From Chromera velia (Eukaryota > Sar > Chromeraceae), in assembly GCA_018398765.1 (NCBI GenBank), contig JAHBMJ010000295.1, positions 1 to 32,890 of the forward strand: a stretch of DNA of 32,890 nt, written 5' to 3'. Positions 1 through 10,861 of this stretch are shown here, in pieces. Under the pieces are notes generated by a model. The model saw nothing but the letters and a program-made list of their open reading frames with translations. It ran no database searches and was not told the DNA's origin. How positions within the stretch are numbered: the first letter of the stretch is position 1; every line of letters starts with the position of its first letter. A program made the translations under genes and the position numbers.

Positions 1-2801
1 GCTGCCACGAGTTAGCCCCCCCCCCTCGTCCTCCTTCTCCTTCCAGTCTCTTTCCCCGAATTCCTCCCAGAGGACCACCCTCAATGTCCCCATCCCCCTC
101 AAGGGCGGCCTCCACCCTTCCCTGGCTCTCTCGCATTGCCGTCCTCAAAGGGCTCTCCCCCCCCCCTCCCAAGGGTTCCTCTGAGTAATCCATCGGACCC
201 CAAGCAGGCTGTCGCCTAGAAGGCCCAGCGGAGCCATGAAGTCCTGCGCCGGGCACGCGCGTGAACGGCATCTGCGCACTCATTCCGACTGTAGGCGCCC
301 CCCCGTTTGGGGGCATGCCCATCACTACACTCGGCTGAGATGGCTTTGGGGGCGGTGGGGGGGCACCTCCATGGTTGGTTGGAGGTTCAAGAGACACAGG
401 CACAAACCGGTTCGCAGGCTGCCGCCACTTGACAGAAGGCAAAAAGTCGTAGTAAAACGGCCGCATTGCCAATTGACTCCCGAAGGGTGCAGACGGGGGC
501 GTGACCTCCTCTGCCAGAGGCCCCATGGGAACCTTCGTAGCCCCATTGGGTTCTCTTCCCATTGCACTCGCAACTCCTCTCATATACCTCTCGTTCCGGT
601 ATCTGCAGATATCGATCATACACATGTACACGAGCGCGCCTTCATTTACACACATAGAAACACATGCACACATGCATGGAGCGGCAGGCGAACTTGCACT
701 CGAACTCCTACACCGTTCCTGTTCGACAGCAGGTCTGTCTGGCTTGAAACTTTTTTCTTCTTCTTCAGTTGGCATCAGAAGGGGAAGAAAACAGTTTTGC
801 AAAAGACCTGTAGCAAAAACTCTCAACACACAAATCCCGATATATTTCTTTTTTTCTGTTAAAGAAAAAGGGATCATGGAGGGATCTCGAGGATAGATCG
901 GCACAGGAAGGCACTCACTCACCCATCACCTACCTACACACCCACGTACTTGGAATGGTTTCCGTGAGGATGTGCAGCATTGCAGGATCGGCACACAGGG
1001 AAGTGCGCGACCCAAAAGGAAGGATGGACGGCCCAGAGCTTCCAGAAGGCTCTGTACAGATTCCGCATCCTGCTGTTTCTGCAATTAAGCGAGAAGTCAC
1101 GCACAGACGCTCACACTTACACAGATGCAAGCGTGCTTTTACCTGTACACCCTCTCCCATCTCCCAGACAGATCGATCGAAAGATAGACAGGTAGACAGG
1201 CAGGCAGGCAGGCAGGGGAGAGGGAGAGGATAGACATTTAGAAGCAAAAAGAACAGCTGACGCACATGAGCATTTGAACGACTGAGGAGACAGCCCTCTG
1301 CCCTGCTTTTTTTCCGAATTGGAATTAAAAGACAATTAATTGTGCAGGCTGACATGAGCATTTGAACGACTGAGGAGACAGCCCTCTGCCCTGCGGAGTT
1401 TTTGAGAAGCAACGCCGCCCTCTCTGTGGTCTCTGCTCTCTTTGTTTCGTCCATCCTTCTGTCCGCGTCGTATTGGTCTTGTCGTTGACTCAGCGCAGAG
1501 TGCTCTCGAAGCCTGCAAAGCATGCGCTCGATTGTGTTTTGTGAATTTCGTCGCGCGTTCATGTAAAGAGAAGATGCGACACCAGACAGAAGTATGCATG
1601 CAGGGACAAAAAAAAAGGTCAAAATATGGAACACTCAGAGGAAAGAAGCTGCACTTGCCAGGAAGAAAGTTCAATAGCTAAAAAAAATGAAGAGGTCACG
1701 CATAACACCCTTGCCCCCTGCGCGCCCCTATCTGAACAGATTTCGTCTCTCTTCCCATTTCTTCCTCCCCTGTCTCTGTTTTCCTCCTTCTGTCGATTCC
1801 TCTACATGCTGGAAGGAAACAAAGGTTGATGGATCACATTCATTTCTGACGTTTACTCACTTCCCTGCCCACCTGGCGAATGCCCCTTGCAACAGTGTCC
1901 TCTGTCTGGCCTGCAACACAAACTTCCAAGTCGCAATGGCCTTCTCGAATTGTGCCTCATCCATCTCAACAAAGTCGTCTGCCTCCTCGGCACCTCTCGT
2001 GGCCTTCCCTCGCAACTGCTTCTGGAGTCCCGATACCTGCACGCACATATCATCATATCGTTGTGTCTTGTGTGATTCTTTTCAGTTTAAAAGATACGTG
2101 CGCCAACTTATTCACTCCGCTGCTACTGAAGTCCTTATGCTGTGAGGTGAGTGTGAGCACAATTGGTTGTAGCACGGTATCCTGCCAGTGGGTCTAACTT
2201 GAAAAACGCACATATTGTTTTGCTTTGTAACTTCTTTTGTCTGAGTCATCCAACACCTCTGTTTCATTCGTTCTGTTGCTGATCCATGTCTGGCATTTCA
2301 CTTGCTTCTTTGCCGACTGACCTTCTCCATCAGTTTTTGATTCTCGTTGATCAAAAAGATCTGTTCCTTCCTCAGATGCATCAGCTGAGCGTCTGTTGCC
2401 ACCGGCGGCCCCAGTCCCTCCATCCTCCTCTTCATCCTCTTCACACCCTCTGGACCATAGGAAGCAAGGATCAACCTCTCCCAGGCAAGACGCTTGAAGT
2501 ACAAATGCAGAGTCGTGTGCTTGGAAACATTTCCCAGAAGCTGAAGGGCTCTTCCCTTCTGAAGAGCCTTGTAGGCCAACTTTCTTGCCTGCTTGACTTC
2601 AATCATCCGCCCCTTCTCATCTTCCAATTCTGCAATGATCTTCGCTCTCTCGTCTGCCTCTTTCTCAATCTTCAGCATCGCGGCGTTTGATTGTTCCAAC
2701 ACATCCCGCAGCCTCGTGATGCTTAGTTGCATCTCTTTGATGCGTTTGTCCTTCCGTAGAAGGTCCTCCTCCCTCTCCTCGCACTGTGCGCACGTTGCCA
2801 T
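1..2801 (-). CDS. Coiled-coil protein, possibly Sfi1-like centrosome/basal-body component (5' part, continues past left edge)
   Basis: Four exons on the minus strand fit in phase: 2801-2322, 2036-1873, 1078-950 and 602 to beyond base 1. Junctions are AAG|GTCAGT, CAG|GTGGGC and CCAA|GTACGT as donors and GTGCAG, TTGCAG and CTGCAG as acceptors. The start is the ATG at 2801, followed by a CxxC (residues 4-7). Residues 8-70 are heptad-rich and charged, so a coiled coil is likely; a second helical stretch runs about 130-165. Segments such as LYFKRLAWERL (about 99-110) and LYRAFWKLW (about 222-230) have the Leu/Phe/Trp spacing of Sfi1-type centrin-binding repeats; this is a pattern resemblance only. 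The last exon is Pro/Gly-rich, with a PPPPPK run near residue 340, and is open to the window edge. Function is not established. The exon chain is well supported; the family assignment is weak. Confidence 0.7.
1264..1394. repeat. 43-bp direct duplication inside an intron
   Basis: An identical 43-base segment beginning acatgagcatttgaacg occurs at 1264-1306 and again at 1352-1394 (offset 88). Between the copies is a T/A-rich linker. It lies in the intron between the second and third exons of the minus-strand coiled-coil gene and looks like a recent local duplication. Confidence 0.9.
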
Positions 2802-3666
2802 TGTTTTGATTGGATCTCCTTTGAGTTCGCCTGCCTGCTCCTTTGCAATACGACCTAGCTCGGACGCCGTCTGGGGCTCTTTTGGTCAGCAAGATTGCGG
2901 GCTAAGCAGAAAAGACTCAGGCTTGCCCTGTTTGTTCTTCTTATGTTGCTTTCAGAAGAGCAGGCTCATCTCTATGCGGTAATACATGTATGCGTATATA
3001 TAAACATGAGGACAAAAAGTTGCAACACTGCAAACAACAGTTGGTCTGCCTCCCACTTTTGGGCTTACGTCAGGGAGGGATTTTGACGCTGAACCTGTGT
3101 GTGTGAAGAAATGTCGAGATGAACGGAATACCCTTTACATGAATGGCACTGCACGTATACAACATCATCATCCGACACTCAATGCGCTGTGATCGAGTGA
3201 ATCACGATCAATCGATGTTGCATGTTGCATGCAGGCACGGCCGGATCGAGAGACTGTGTCATGACAGTGTCAATCTGTATTAGTTTGGATTCTTGTTTAA
3301 TTGTTTCAATTTCTTCTATTTTTTTGCGTGCATGCAATGATGCATGCATGCATCAATTGAAAAATTTTTGCATGAATTATATATATATATATATATATAT
3401 ATATGATCGAGGCAAGCAGTTCGACCGACAAAGGCTGGAACTCCATCACAGAGTTCCAGCTCCAACACTCCGGATCGGCGCAAGGTCACACAAGGAAACT
3501 ACGTCCAGAAGCATCGGCCGGGCCGTCATCTTCAGTCATCGTTTGTTTGTCGACGGATTTCGCTTTCACGTTGTGTGCCGACAGCAGAATCAACTGGGAA
3601 CGGAACATTTATGCGATCTTGAATACATACGTTTGACGGCTCCTCAAATCTGTTCCCAACTTCACG
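2802..3666. promoter_or_regulatory. Divergent (bidirectional) promoter region
   Basis: These 865 bases separate the ATG of a minus-strand gene (2801) from the ATG of a plus-strand gene (3667), so both promoters should lie here. Visible elements are GCATGC-type motifs at about 3220-3235, a cluster of overlapping TGCATGCA/GCATGC motifs at about 3328-3357, and a (TA)n tract at about 3378-3404. TGCATGCA is known as a binding motif of an ApiAP2 factor in Apicomplexa; applying it here is inference. No convincing gene is seen in this stretch. Confidence 0.5.
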
Positions 3667-6600
3667 ATGAGGCTTCTTCCGGTGTCCCTCATGGGCGTAC
3701 CTGGGCTTTCTCTCTGTCTCCTGTTTGTGTCCTTGAGGACACAAGGCTCTGATGGTCTGAGGACGGTGAAGCTCTCCCGTCTCCCTTATGGGACAACACC
3801 CTCAGGGGCTCTAGAGGAGTCTGCCTCTCCTGCAGAGGCCCTTTTCCCATCCCAGCAGAGCGCATTCTTGGAAGACTTTCTTGGAGGGCATGCGGCCCCC
3901 TCTTCTCTGCAGCTCTCTCAGCTTTCTGAGAAGGACAAGAAAAGACCCGTAAAGCACAAAGCCAAACGACAGAAACCAAGTGAAACCCCAACCCTCACCC
4001 CGAGCAAAAAGGCAGGTGCGGGATCAGGGGACGAGGACATGGAGTTTTTTGATGCTCTCGACAAGCCTGAAGTGAAGGCCGATGTGCTGGTCACGGGAGT
4101 AGCTCTCGGCGAAGACGAGGAGGACGGAGACGATGACGACGACGACGATGAGGAGTGGTTCGATCCTCTCGAGTTCCTCATCCCGGAGCAATTTTGTCCT
4201 CATCATAATGCCATGTGCGTATGTCAATTTTGTGTGTTGAAATGCTTTTGGCTCAGTTGGAATTGAATGATAAAATTGCATGAAACATGTATTTCTTTTC
4301 TCGATAATTGCTTGGGGTGATTATCCGAGACTCTCCTCATCTTTGCAGTGCGCCTCCGTCTATCTGTCTACCAGGTTCCAGTTCTTTTCGTTTTGAGTCA
4401 TGACCCTTGCGATTAAATCAGTGCCTCCATCAACAAACGCTCTTTCTTGAACAGATTTATTTATTTATTTATTCACTTACCTCTGACAGTGTGTATTGTT
4501 TGCATGCTCCGTCCTTCCCGCTGGATATGCATGCAGGGACACCCCCCTGTACACGCTGGAGAAGAATCAAACAACTCCGAAACGCACGCGGGGAGCCCAA
4601 GAGCTCTCCGTGAAGAAGCACTACAATTTCCCTTACGAAGAGGGAGACGAGTCCTGCATGTGCGAGTTCCCTCTATTCGAAGAAAAGAACCCATGCGACT
4701 TCCCGATGAAATTCAAAAAACATCCCATTGAACCAAAAGACGCCCACGCACACTGCGCAAGAGTAGCCAAAGCCAATGGATGGGAGTCGGAGGTCGGTTG
4801 GCGTTCCTACGTTCATCAACCGGCGCGCTGCCGTTTTGGGCCAAAATTCTGTTGTAAGCGCTCCCCCCCTGCGCATGTGCCTGTGAGTGTGGCAATGGAA
4901 ATTCAAGAAATTCTCATGACCGTCGAGAAAGACGTTGAGGAAATCCACCAGGCAGCCGGATCTCTGATGGCCGAGGATTCCCTCCTCACGCCTGCCCAGA
5001 AGGAACTTGTAGATTCCCTGGGAAGTGCAACGCTCTCGCACCTCTACAGTCTCTCTCAACGCATCACCTTCTGCATCAAATATGGGGAATCCTCCAGAGG
5101 CCTCAAGTGAGTGAGTGAGTGAGTGAGTGAGTGAGTGAGTGAGTGAGTGAGTGTGGAAGAAAGAAACGATGTGAGCCTGCGTGGAAGCGGAGTGGAATGA
5201 TTCTGTGCATTGATTGCATCGTTGAGTGCCGCACCAAATGTTGGAACTTCCCAAGAGGTTTCAAGTCGGTGTCTCTTCATTTCAGATTCGTGTGAAGTGC
5301 TTTCCACAAGTACAGTCAGCGCAGTCACCTTCGACCTTAATGCTTTACAAAAGTCTTCAAGTCACTCTTTTCCAGTATTTCTTTTCTCTCAGAGCGGTCA
5401 TTTAGTGTTCCTGACTCTTGGTGAACTCGCTTGCACACTTCTTTCGCCTGTCTGTCCGCTGGCCTGTCGCTTGGCATGTTTTGTTTCGTCTTTCCCTTTA
5501 CTTGACGCGTGCAAATTTATTTTCCTTTATGCATGGCTGCCTGTGTGCAGATATGGGTGCACTCAACAGAGAGTCGTGCTTGCGAATGTGCGGAGGTACA
5601 GACGGCAGATTGACAACGTGATGGAAACTTGGAGAGATCTGGTGTACGTGAGCAACTACGGGGTGCCAAAACCGAAGACCATCAAGGAGGTGAGCGAACG
5701 ATCGATGTGTTGCATGGTGGTTAGGGGGACATTCAAAACGGAGATCGATGTCGGGATGCTCTGGGATGGTCAAGGAAGGACATTCAGCCATGTTTAGCAA
5801 CTTTGATGCAAGGACGTACGTCCAATCATGCACGTCGTCTACCTTTGATCTAGCTGGAAGGAATTTTTTGCCCTCCCTCGATGGCCCTCTCGTCCTGTCT
5901 CGACCGGCCAGGGAAGGAAGGAAGGAATCTTCTGATCGCGTCTTCTTCTCCTGCGTCCATCTCCGGATGTTGATTCCCGACAGTCTGTCTGTCTCTTTTT
6001 CCCTTTGTGTATGTATCTGTCTCCTTGTCGTGCTTTGCTGCTTCGATCTCTCTGCGGGGCCTTCAAGCCATCCTTCTGAGTGCTTACTACACGACAGCCA
6101 CAGGACGTGTGTTGAAGTACGTCTCCTTCTCTTCGTTCGTGAAAAAGATCGGGGGGTTCCTCTGGCGGAACAGAATGCTCATCGCCCTGATGATCTCCCT
6201 CTCGACGGCGATCATGCCCATGATGGCGGTGGTCGCGGCAACAGCCACCCAAATAACGGCCTACACTTCTTCCAGTGTGTTGTTGTCTGTGTTCATGAGG
6301 AATTTGGGCAGCAGGTTCATGTGCGGGGCTCTGTTCTCTCCTATTGTTTGGGGGATCATGGCCAGATGGATCGTCGCAAAGGTTAGTCAGAAAAGAAAAG
6401 TCTAGATGAGTAGTCTGTCTTTGAGCATTTACCTAACGCGAAGTGTATGAATCATGCAACCTATATGTGAACTATTCCGTGCTTCCATCCTTCCAAAAAA
6501 ACATGGCAGAGTGGAGTGCCGCAAAGCTGAAAACTCACGGCAGCTCCCTCTGCTTCTCTTTCCTGTGTATGTGCAGGTGGTCCTCAGGGAGTCGTTTGTG

Positions 6601-8924
6601 AATTTTATTATTATTATTATTATTATGCATCGTGTGTGCAGGTGGTCCTCAGTGAGTCGTTTGTGAATTACATCATTTGGCCAGCAATCTCAACGCTGTC
6701 TCTGCCTGTGACAGCCACAGCTTATCTGACTGCAATCACGAGAGGTGAGTCTACCCTTTCCCTCCTTCACAATTGAACGGAATCAATTGCTCCTTTCTCT
6801 ATATCTTCGTAGTTACGGCTGTGTGTACATAATTATGTAAGCTACTTTTGTGAATTTATTTATATCTCTGTTAGTTTCTTCTCAGCCGTTCATACCTTTC
6901 AAATTCCATCGGCAGACTCTTCCAACTGATTTCCGACAGGGCACACACACCTGCTCCCCCCCCTCCTCCTCTCTTTTTCCTTCCGAGCGTCCCGCTCTTA
7001 TTTCCTCTTTTTTTTGAAATCAGATAAGCCCGTGGGGCCTACACATGTCTCTCACACACTCTGGGTGTCTTTCAAAAGCAGCAAAGAACTTCAGAAATTG
7101 CTTTCGATAGACAGGGTTTATCAGACTGACTTGGAGACCATAGAAAGAAAAGAAAGTGGAAATGCAACGCATATTCAAGCTTTCGACATGCATGTGTGTG
7201 ACAACAACATGATGCGTGCATGAGAGAGTGCAGGAAAGAAATTCACGAACCCTGTCGATGCGATGATCAAGACAGTCAGAGGGTGGCACGAGGACAGCGG
7301 ATGGGCAGCAGATGCCGTGTACATCTTCGCTTTCTTTGCACTGTCAAACATTCTGCAGGTGGGCGGGATCTGTGATTGGTGTATTCGAGGGAAACCAGAT
7401 AGGCGTTCCTTACCCCCGTTCTTTCCATCTACCCTCACGCAGAGACATGTACATGTGTGGGCAGCAGCTTTGGATGAAATCCTCTCCCCTCCGATGGAAA
7501 GACAGACAGACCCTTGTATGAAAGTTTCCAGATGTGCTTCCCGAAATTTGGCCATCCGTCTTCGAGTGCTACGGCGAAGGAAGAAAACAAAAAAGCAGCA
7601 AGGAACCCCGTCTCTCTCTCTCTCTCTCTCTCTCTCTGCGCACGGATCGCTCAATTTGCTTTTCTCTCTTGATCCTCTCTCCTTAATTGCAGATGACCCA
7701 GGTGGCCGTGTGCAGTGCAACGACTGTGATTTCGGACGTCTCGAACATCGGCCAAGTGGGCGTGGAGACGAGCAGCAGCTACGTGTATGCGGTCAGTTGG
7801 AGAAAATCAGTGTCGGCAGGTGTGTTGATGATGGTGCACATGCAAGGAGGAGTAATAGACTTGAATTCTCCCGTGGTACAGGAATTGAAAATTCCCAGAA
7901 TCAGCTGAAGTTTTTGGAAGCACGGATGGCCAAAAGTGTCCATGAGAAAGAAGTGCTCAGGTACAAATGGATTGCTGCGTGCGTACGCGTATTTAATTTT
8001 ATTTGCAGGCATGGAACTGGGTTTCCCAGAAGACCTCTTACATCGTTCAGACGGTGACTGGAGGGGGAACGGTGCAGAGCACAGAGGCCGTGCGGAAGAT
8101 GCTGCAGGAGGCGGAGGCTGTCTCGAATTCTGTCGGGACAGCGATGGACAACGCGAAGCTCTTGGAGGTGAGGTTTGGAGAGAGGACGAGAGAGACAGGC
8201 AGAACGACAGACTAAATATATGCCTTCAGACAGACAGGCACATGGGCAGACAGAAAGACAAACACGTAGGGATACCAGCATACGCAGAGAAAGACACGCG
8301 ACAGGTACTGTCAGGCAGGCGGGCGGGCTTCCGGAATCAGGTAGACAGGCCAGCACATAGACAGATAGACGGAAAGATTCTCAGCCTCATTTTTTCTCAT
8401 GTTTTTTCTCTCTCGCTGTCTTTCTTGATGTCCATCTCTTTCGATCGATCTCTTAATTCCTATGGGGTGCTGCAGTTCCTCCAGAAGGGTTTGATGACTG
8501 CGAATGAGCTCCGCGTGTGGGGCATCAACAACGTGTTTGCGATCTTCGACAAGGCTGTAGACCTCCTCGGTGCCTCACCCTACTGGCTGACCTTCATCGG
8601 TTCACTCACTGAATGGATGACCAACGCTTTCAACGCACACTACAGGTCAGACAGATAGAGCTAGGGTTTGAGTGTATGGGTGCACGGTGGGTGTTGCATG
8701 AAGTTCTGGTTGGAGGAAGACCTGCAGACAGATCTGGCCGGGTCTTCAAGCACAATTGTTTTTCGAAACACTCTTTCTTCTATTTGCCTTTGCCCTTTTC
8801 CTCTCAAGAATTGATCGTTTCAGGACGCCGAAGACAACACATTCGCACACGAATCAGATCATGAAAACACCCTGATTCAATTCCTTTGTTCCACTCCAAG
8901 ACTTGTGCATCCGAATAAACACTT

Positions 8925-8959
<35 letters not shown>

Positions 8960-9530
8960 GCCGTGCCCCCCTCTTCTCCAGGACCAAATTGGACAAAATG
9001 CTGAGGGGCACAGCCAGCGGTGCTCGAAAGTTGATCGAGGCCGAGTTTGGGGAGTTGGTTCGAATGGATGAGCTCCGGGAGAAGCACAGAGAGGAGATGG
9101 ACAGGACAAAAGTTCCGATCGACACAAGCGAAGAGATCAGATTCGACGAAGAGGGGGCGCGGCCTCTGACTCCTGAGAAAGTCGAAAAGTTACAGAGGAC
9201 AATGCAGGTCGTGTTGCAGGTGCGTAACTTCACAGATAGATACTCATCTTTTGGGTCGATGTGCGTTTTCATGTGCATCCGTTCGAATTGACATCAGTTC
9301 GTTTGACGAGAGAAGACCGGACCAGCGATTCGAGCGCTGATGCATAGTCAAAGAGGAATTGAGGGGTGCGTGCGTGTTCATGTGAACACCCAAGCGAGCA
9401 TGCATGCACACGCAGGCATTTTCCGAGAACGAAATACTTGAAGAGCCGTAAGCTCATCGGTTGATTCATCGATTGATCTGGTTTGACCTTCTCTCTCCTT
9501 TTCTGTGCGTCTCTGTGTGTGTATCTGTCT

Positions 9531-9564
<34 letters not shown>

Positions 9565-9889
9565 GGGGTGGGTGTGAGGGTGTGTGAATGGAAGAGAGGG
9601 AGAAACAGAAAGAGAAAGAGAGAGAGAAAGAGAGGATAAGAGCGTCCATGCGTGCTTGCATTCGCATCTGCCTCATCTGTTAGTCTTTTTCTTTCCCTTT
9701 ACCTTATTGTACTGTCTATCTATGTGCTTGCCTGCACCTGTTGTTCTCGTGCAGGACGTCCAGAAACAAATCAGTCCGGTGTTTATGAACGAGACGGAGG
9801 CGCTTGGGAAGCCCCTGGAGCTTCTCCAAGAGCAGACGCCTGCCATTTCACTGTCAGTGGTAGCCAGTGGCAGCACAAAAGACGCTTGA
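3667..9889 (+). CDS. Uncharacterised secretory-pathway membrane protein, 869 aa, 11 exons
   Basis: Exons: 3667-4214, 4537-5106, 5551-5689, 6058-6381, 6642-6744, 7234-7358, 7693-7791, 8009-8167, 8476-8645, 8982-9219, 9755-9889. Phases match at every junction and the total is exactly 870 codons with stop. Residues 1-27 look like a signal peptide (hydrophobic core LCLLFVSL). An acidic run (six or more Asp) lies near 155-165. A Cys-containing segment covers roughly 200-290 and a helical region 300-370. Hydrophobic, probably membrane-spanning stretches lie at about 459-482, 507-525, 535-560 and 586-603. The C-terminus is hydrophilic and partly coiled coil. I recognise no family. The fourth exon lacks an AG at its expected 5' edge (ctgcgg in place of ctgcag), and the fifth has a duplicated acceptor. 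The ATG at 3667 is chosen because it opens the signal peptide. Likely residence is an endomembrane, the plasma membrane or a complex plastid membrane; this is inference. Confidence 0.78.
5107..5150 (+). repeat. (GTGA)11 microsatellite forming a splice donor
   Basis: Eleven tandem GTGA units start directly at the 3' edge of an exon (…CTCAA|GTGAGT). The first unit supplies the intron donor, so the intron begins with repeated GTGAGT motifs. Use of any later donor would include an in-frame TGA straight after the exon. Confidence 0.85.
6052..6057 (+). other. Apparent non-AG 3' splice site (CTGCGG)
   Basis: The preceding exon ends in phase 0 at 5689, and the next open stretch is in frame from GGC at 6058. 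A pyrimidine-rich tract (about 6019-6053) leads to ctgcgg where every neighbouring intron has TGCAG or a similar AG end. The nearest true AG, at 6066-6067, leaves the frame out of phase and gives a stop within four codons. Explanations are a sequence error or polymorphism (A to G), a rare GG acceptor, or an extra small exon not found here. Confidence 0.55.
6571..6669 (+). repeat. Duplicated 3' splice site plus exon start
   Basis: A 34-base segment comprising gtgcag and the first 28 bases of the exon occurs at 6571-6604 and again at 6636-6669 with one mismatch. A (TTA)n tract separates the copies. The offset of 65 is not a multiple of three, and using the first acceptor leads to a stop. The second acceptor (exon start 6642) is therefore the productive one. 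Confidence 0.85.
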
Positions 9890-9919
9890 GGCATTATTCC
9901 TCTGACAGATCTTGCGCAA

Positions 9920-9925
9920 AATAAA
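9920..9925 (+). terminator. Putative polyadenylation signal AATAAA
   Basis: AATAAA lies 31 bases after the TGA at 9887-9889 of the upstream membrane-protein gene. Composition drops to strongly AT-rich just beyond, which fits the end of the transcript. Position and sequence match the standard eukaryotic hexamer; use is inferred. Confidence 0.5.
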
Positions 9926-10434
9926 GCGATTTATTCGAGAGCTGAAAGTAATTTGGCCTCTCAATGAACTTAAAAGTAAATAACCACCGTGGTTCTATTT
10001 TATGTGGTTAAAGAATGTATCATGGTGAATTATTGGTATGTCCTATACAGCCCATTAAAATCTACTGTAAAACTAACTTTAAAAATCGAATTTTATAATT
10101 TTTATTTTCATACGTGTATGAATGAGTTGGAATGAGTGTATCAAAAAATTCTTCAATCTAAATTTAAATTGCATGTTGTGAACATACAAGTGAGCGATGT
10201 TGTTATGTGTGTTGTTTAAGTTTCTGTTAAAGTTTATTATTTTAATAGATTCAATTTCTTCTAAATTTTATATAGAATTTCAAAGAAAAACTTAAAATGA
10301 TTGAATATAATCGTTGCAACACTGTACATCCAGCTATACATGCAAATCTTTTTTTAGTAGAATACCATTTGGAGTATACAGTTCAAATTTGATAAGATTT
10401 TTGGCTGTTACAGCGCAATCTGTTACAGCGCAAT
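9926..10434. other. AT-rich intergenic island with a 15-bp tandem repeat
   Basis: No coding frame of interest is visible. The stretch is strongly AT-rich, unlike the roughly balanced flanking genes. It has a short perfect hairpin (AACCAC-c-GTGGTT, about 9981-9993). It ends with a 15-base unit (ctgttacagcgcaat) repeated directly at 10405-10419 and 10420-10434. It could be spacer or a decayed mobile element; no transposase or terminal repeats are seen. Confidence 0.5.
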
Positions 10435-10861
10435 AGTGCCTATAGCTCTAGCTATGGCTGCGTGACTGTGGGCCTTGCACATCCCTGAACGCCTTGTCAG
10501 AGACTCGACCGGTTGAGATCGCGCGCAAAGGGAGCGAATCTGGCTCTTTTTCGTGTTTCTTTTTTTGAATGCATGCATGCATGGTCTTGCCACAGGCTCG
10601 CGTACAGCATGCATGCATCGGCATATCAAACCTGATGGGGAAGAAGCTAGCTCTGCTTGTTGATATCTATTCCTGTTCTGGGAGTTCCGTAAGCTTCAAC
10701 GTGCCCAATGACCGGTAATATGTGACTCTTGAGCAAACTCTTCACCGACGGAGCCAACCGTACGAACGGGAAGCCATTTCGATCTGCACACGCATGCCAC
10801 CAAAACCGTTGCTCACTTGCAAGCCAAGCGTATATAATCTCTCTTAAACGACTCAATTTCA
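10435..10861 (+). promoter_or_regulatory. Promoter region of the transporter gene, TATA-like box
   Basis: A TATATAAT sequence lies at 10831-10838, 23 bases before the transporter ATG at 10862. GCATGCATGCATG occurs near 10569-10582, and a second GCATGCATGCAT cluster near 10607-10620. No gene is seen in this stretch. Whether the TATA-like box is used is unknown; it is close to the ATG, so a very short 5' leader would be implied. Confidence 0.35.

Noticed and set aside
930-1674. Minus-strand frames of 112-234 codons in 930-1674
   Set aside because: They run through intronic repeat-rich DNA; only 1078-950, in a different frame, joins neighbouring exons in phase.
9926-10434. Mobile element remnant in the AT-rich island
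   Set aside because: No transposase frame, terminal inverted repeats or target-site duplication visible.
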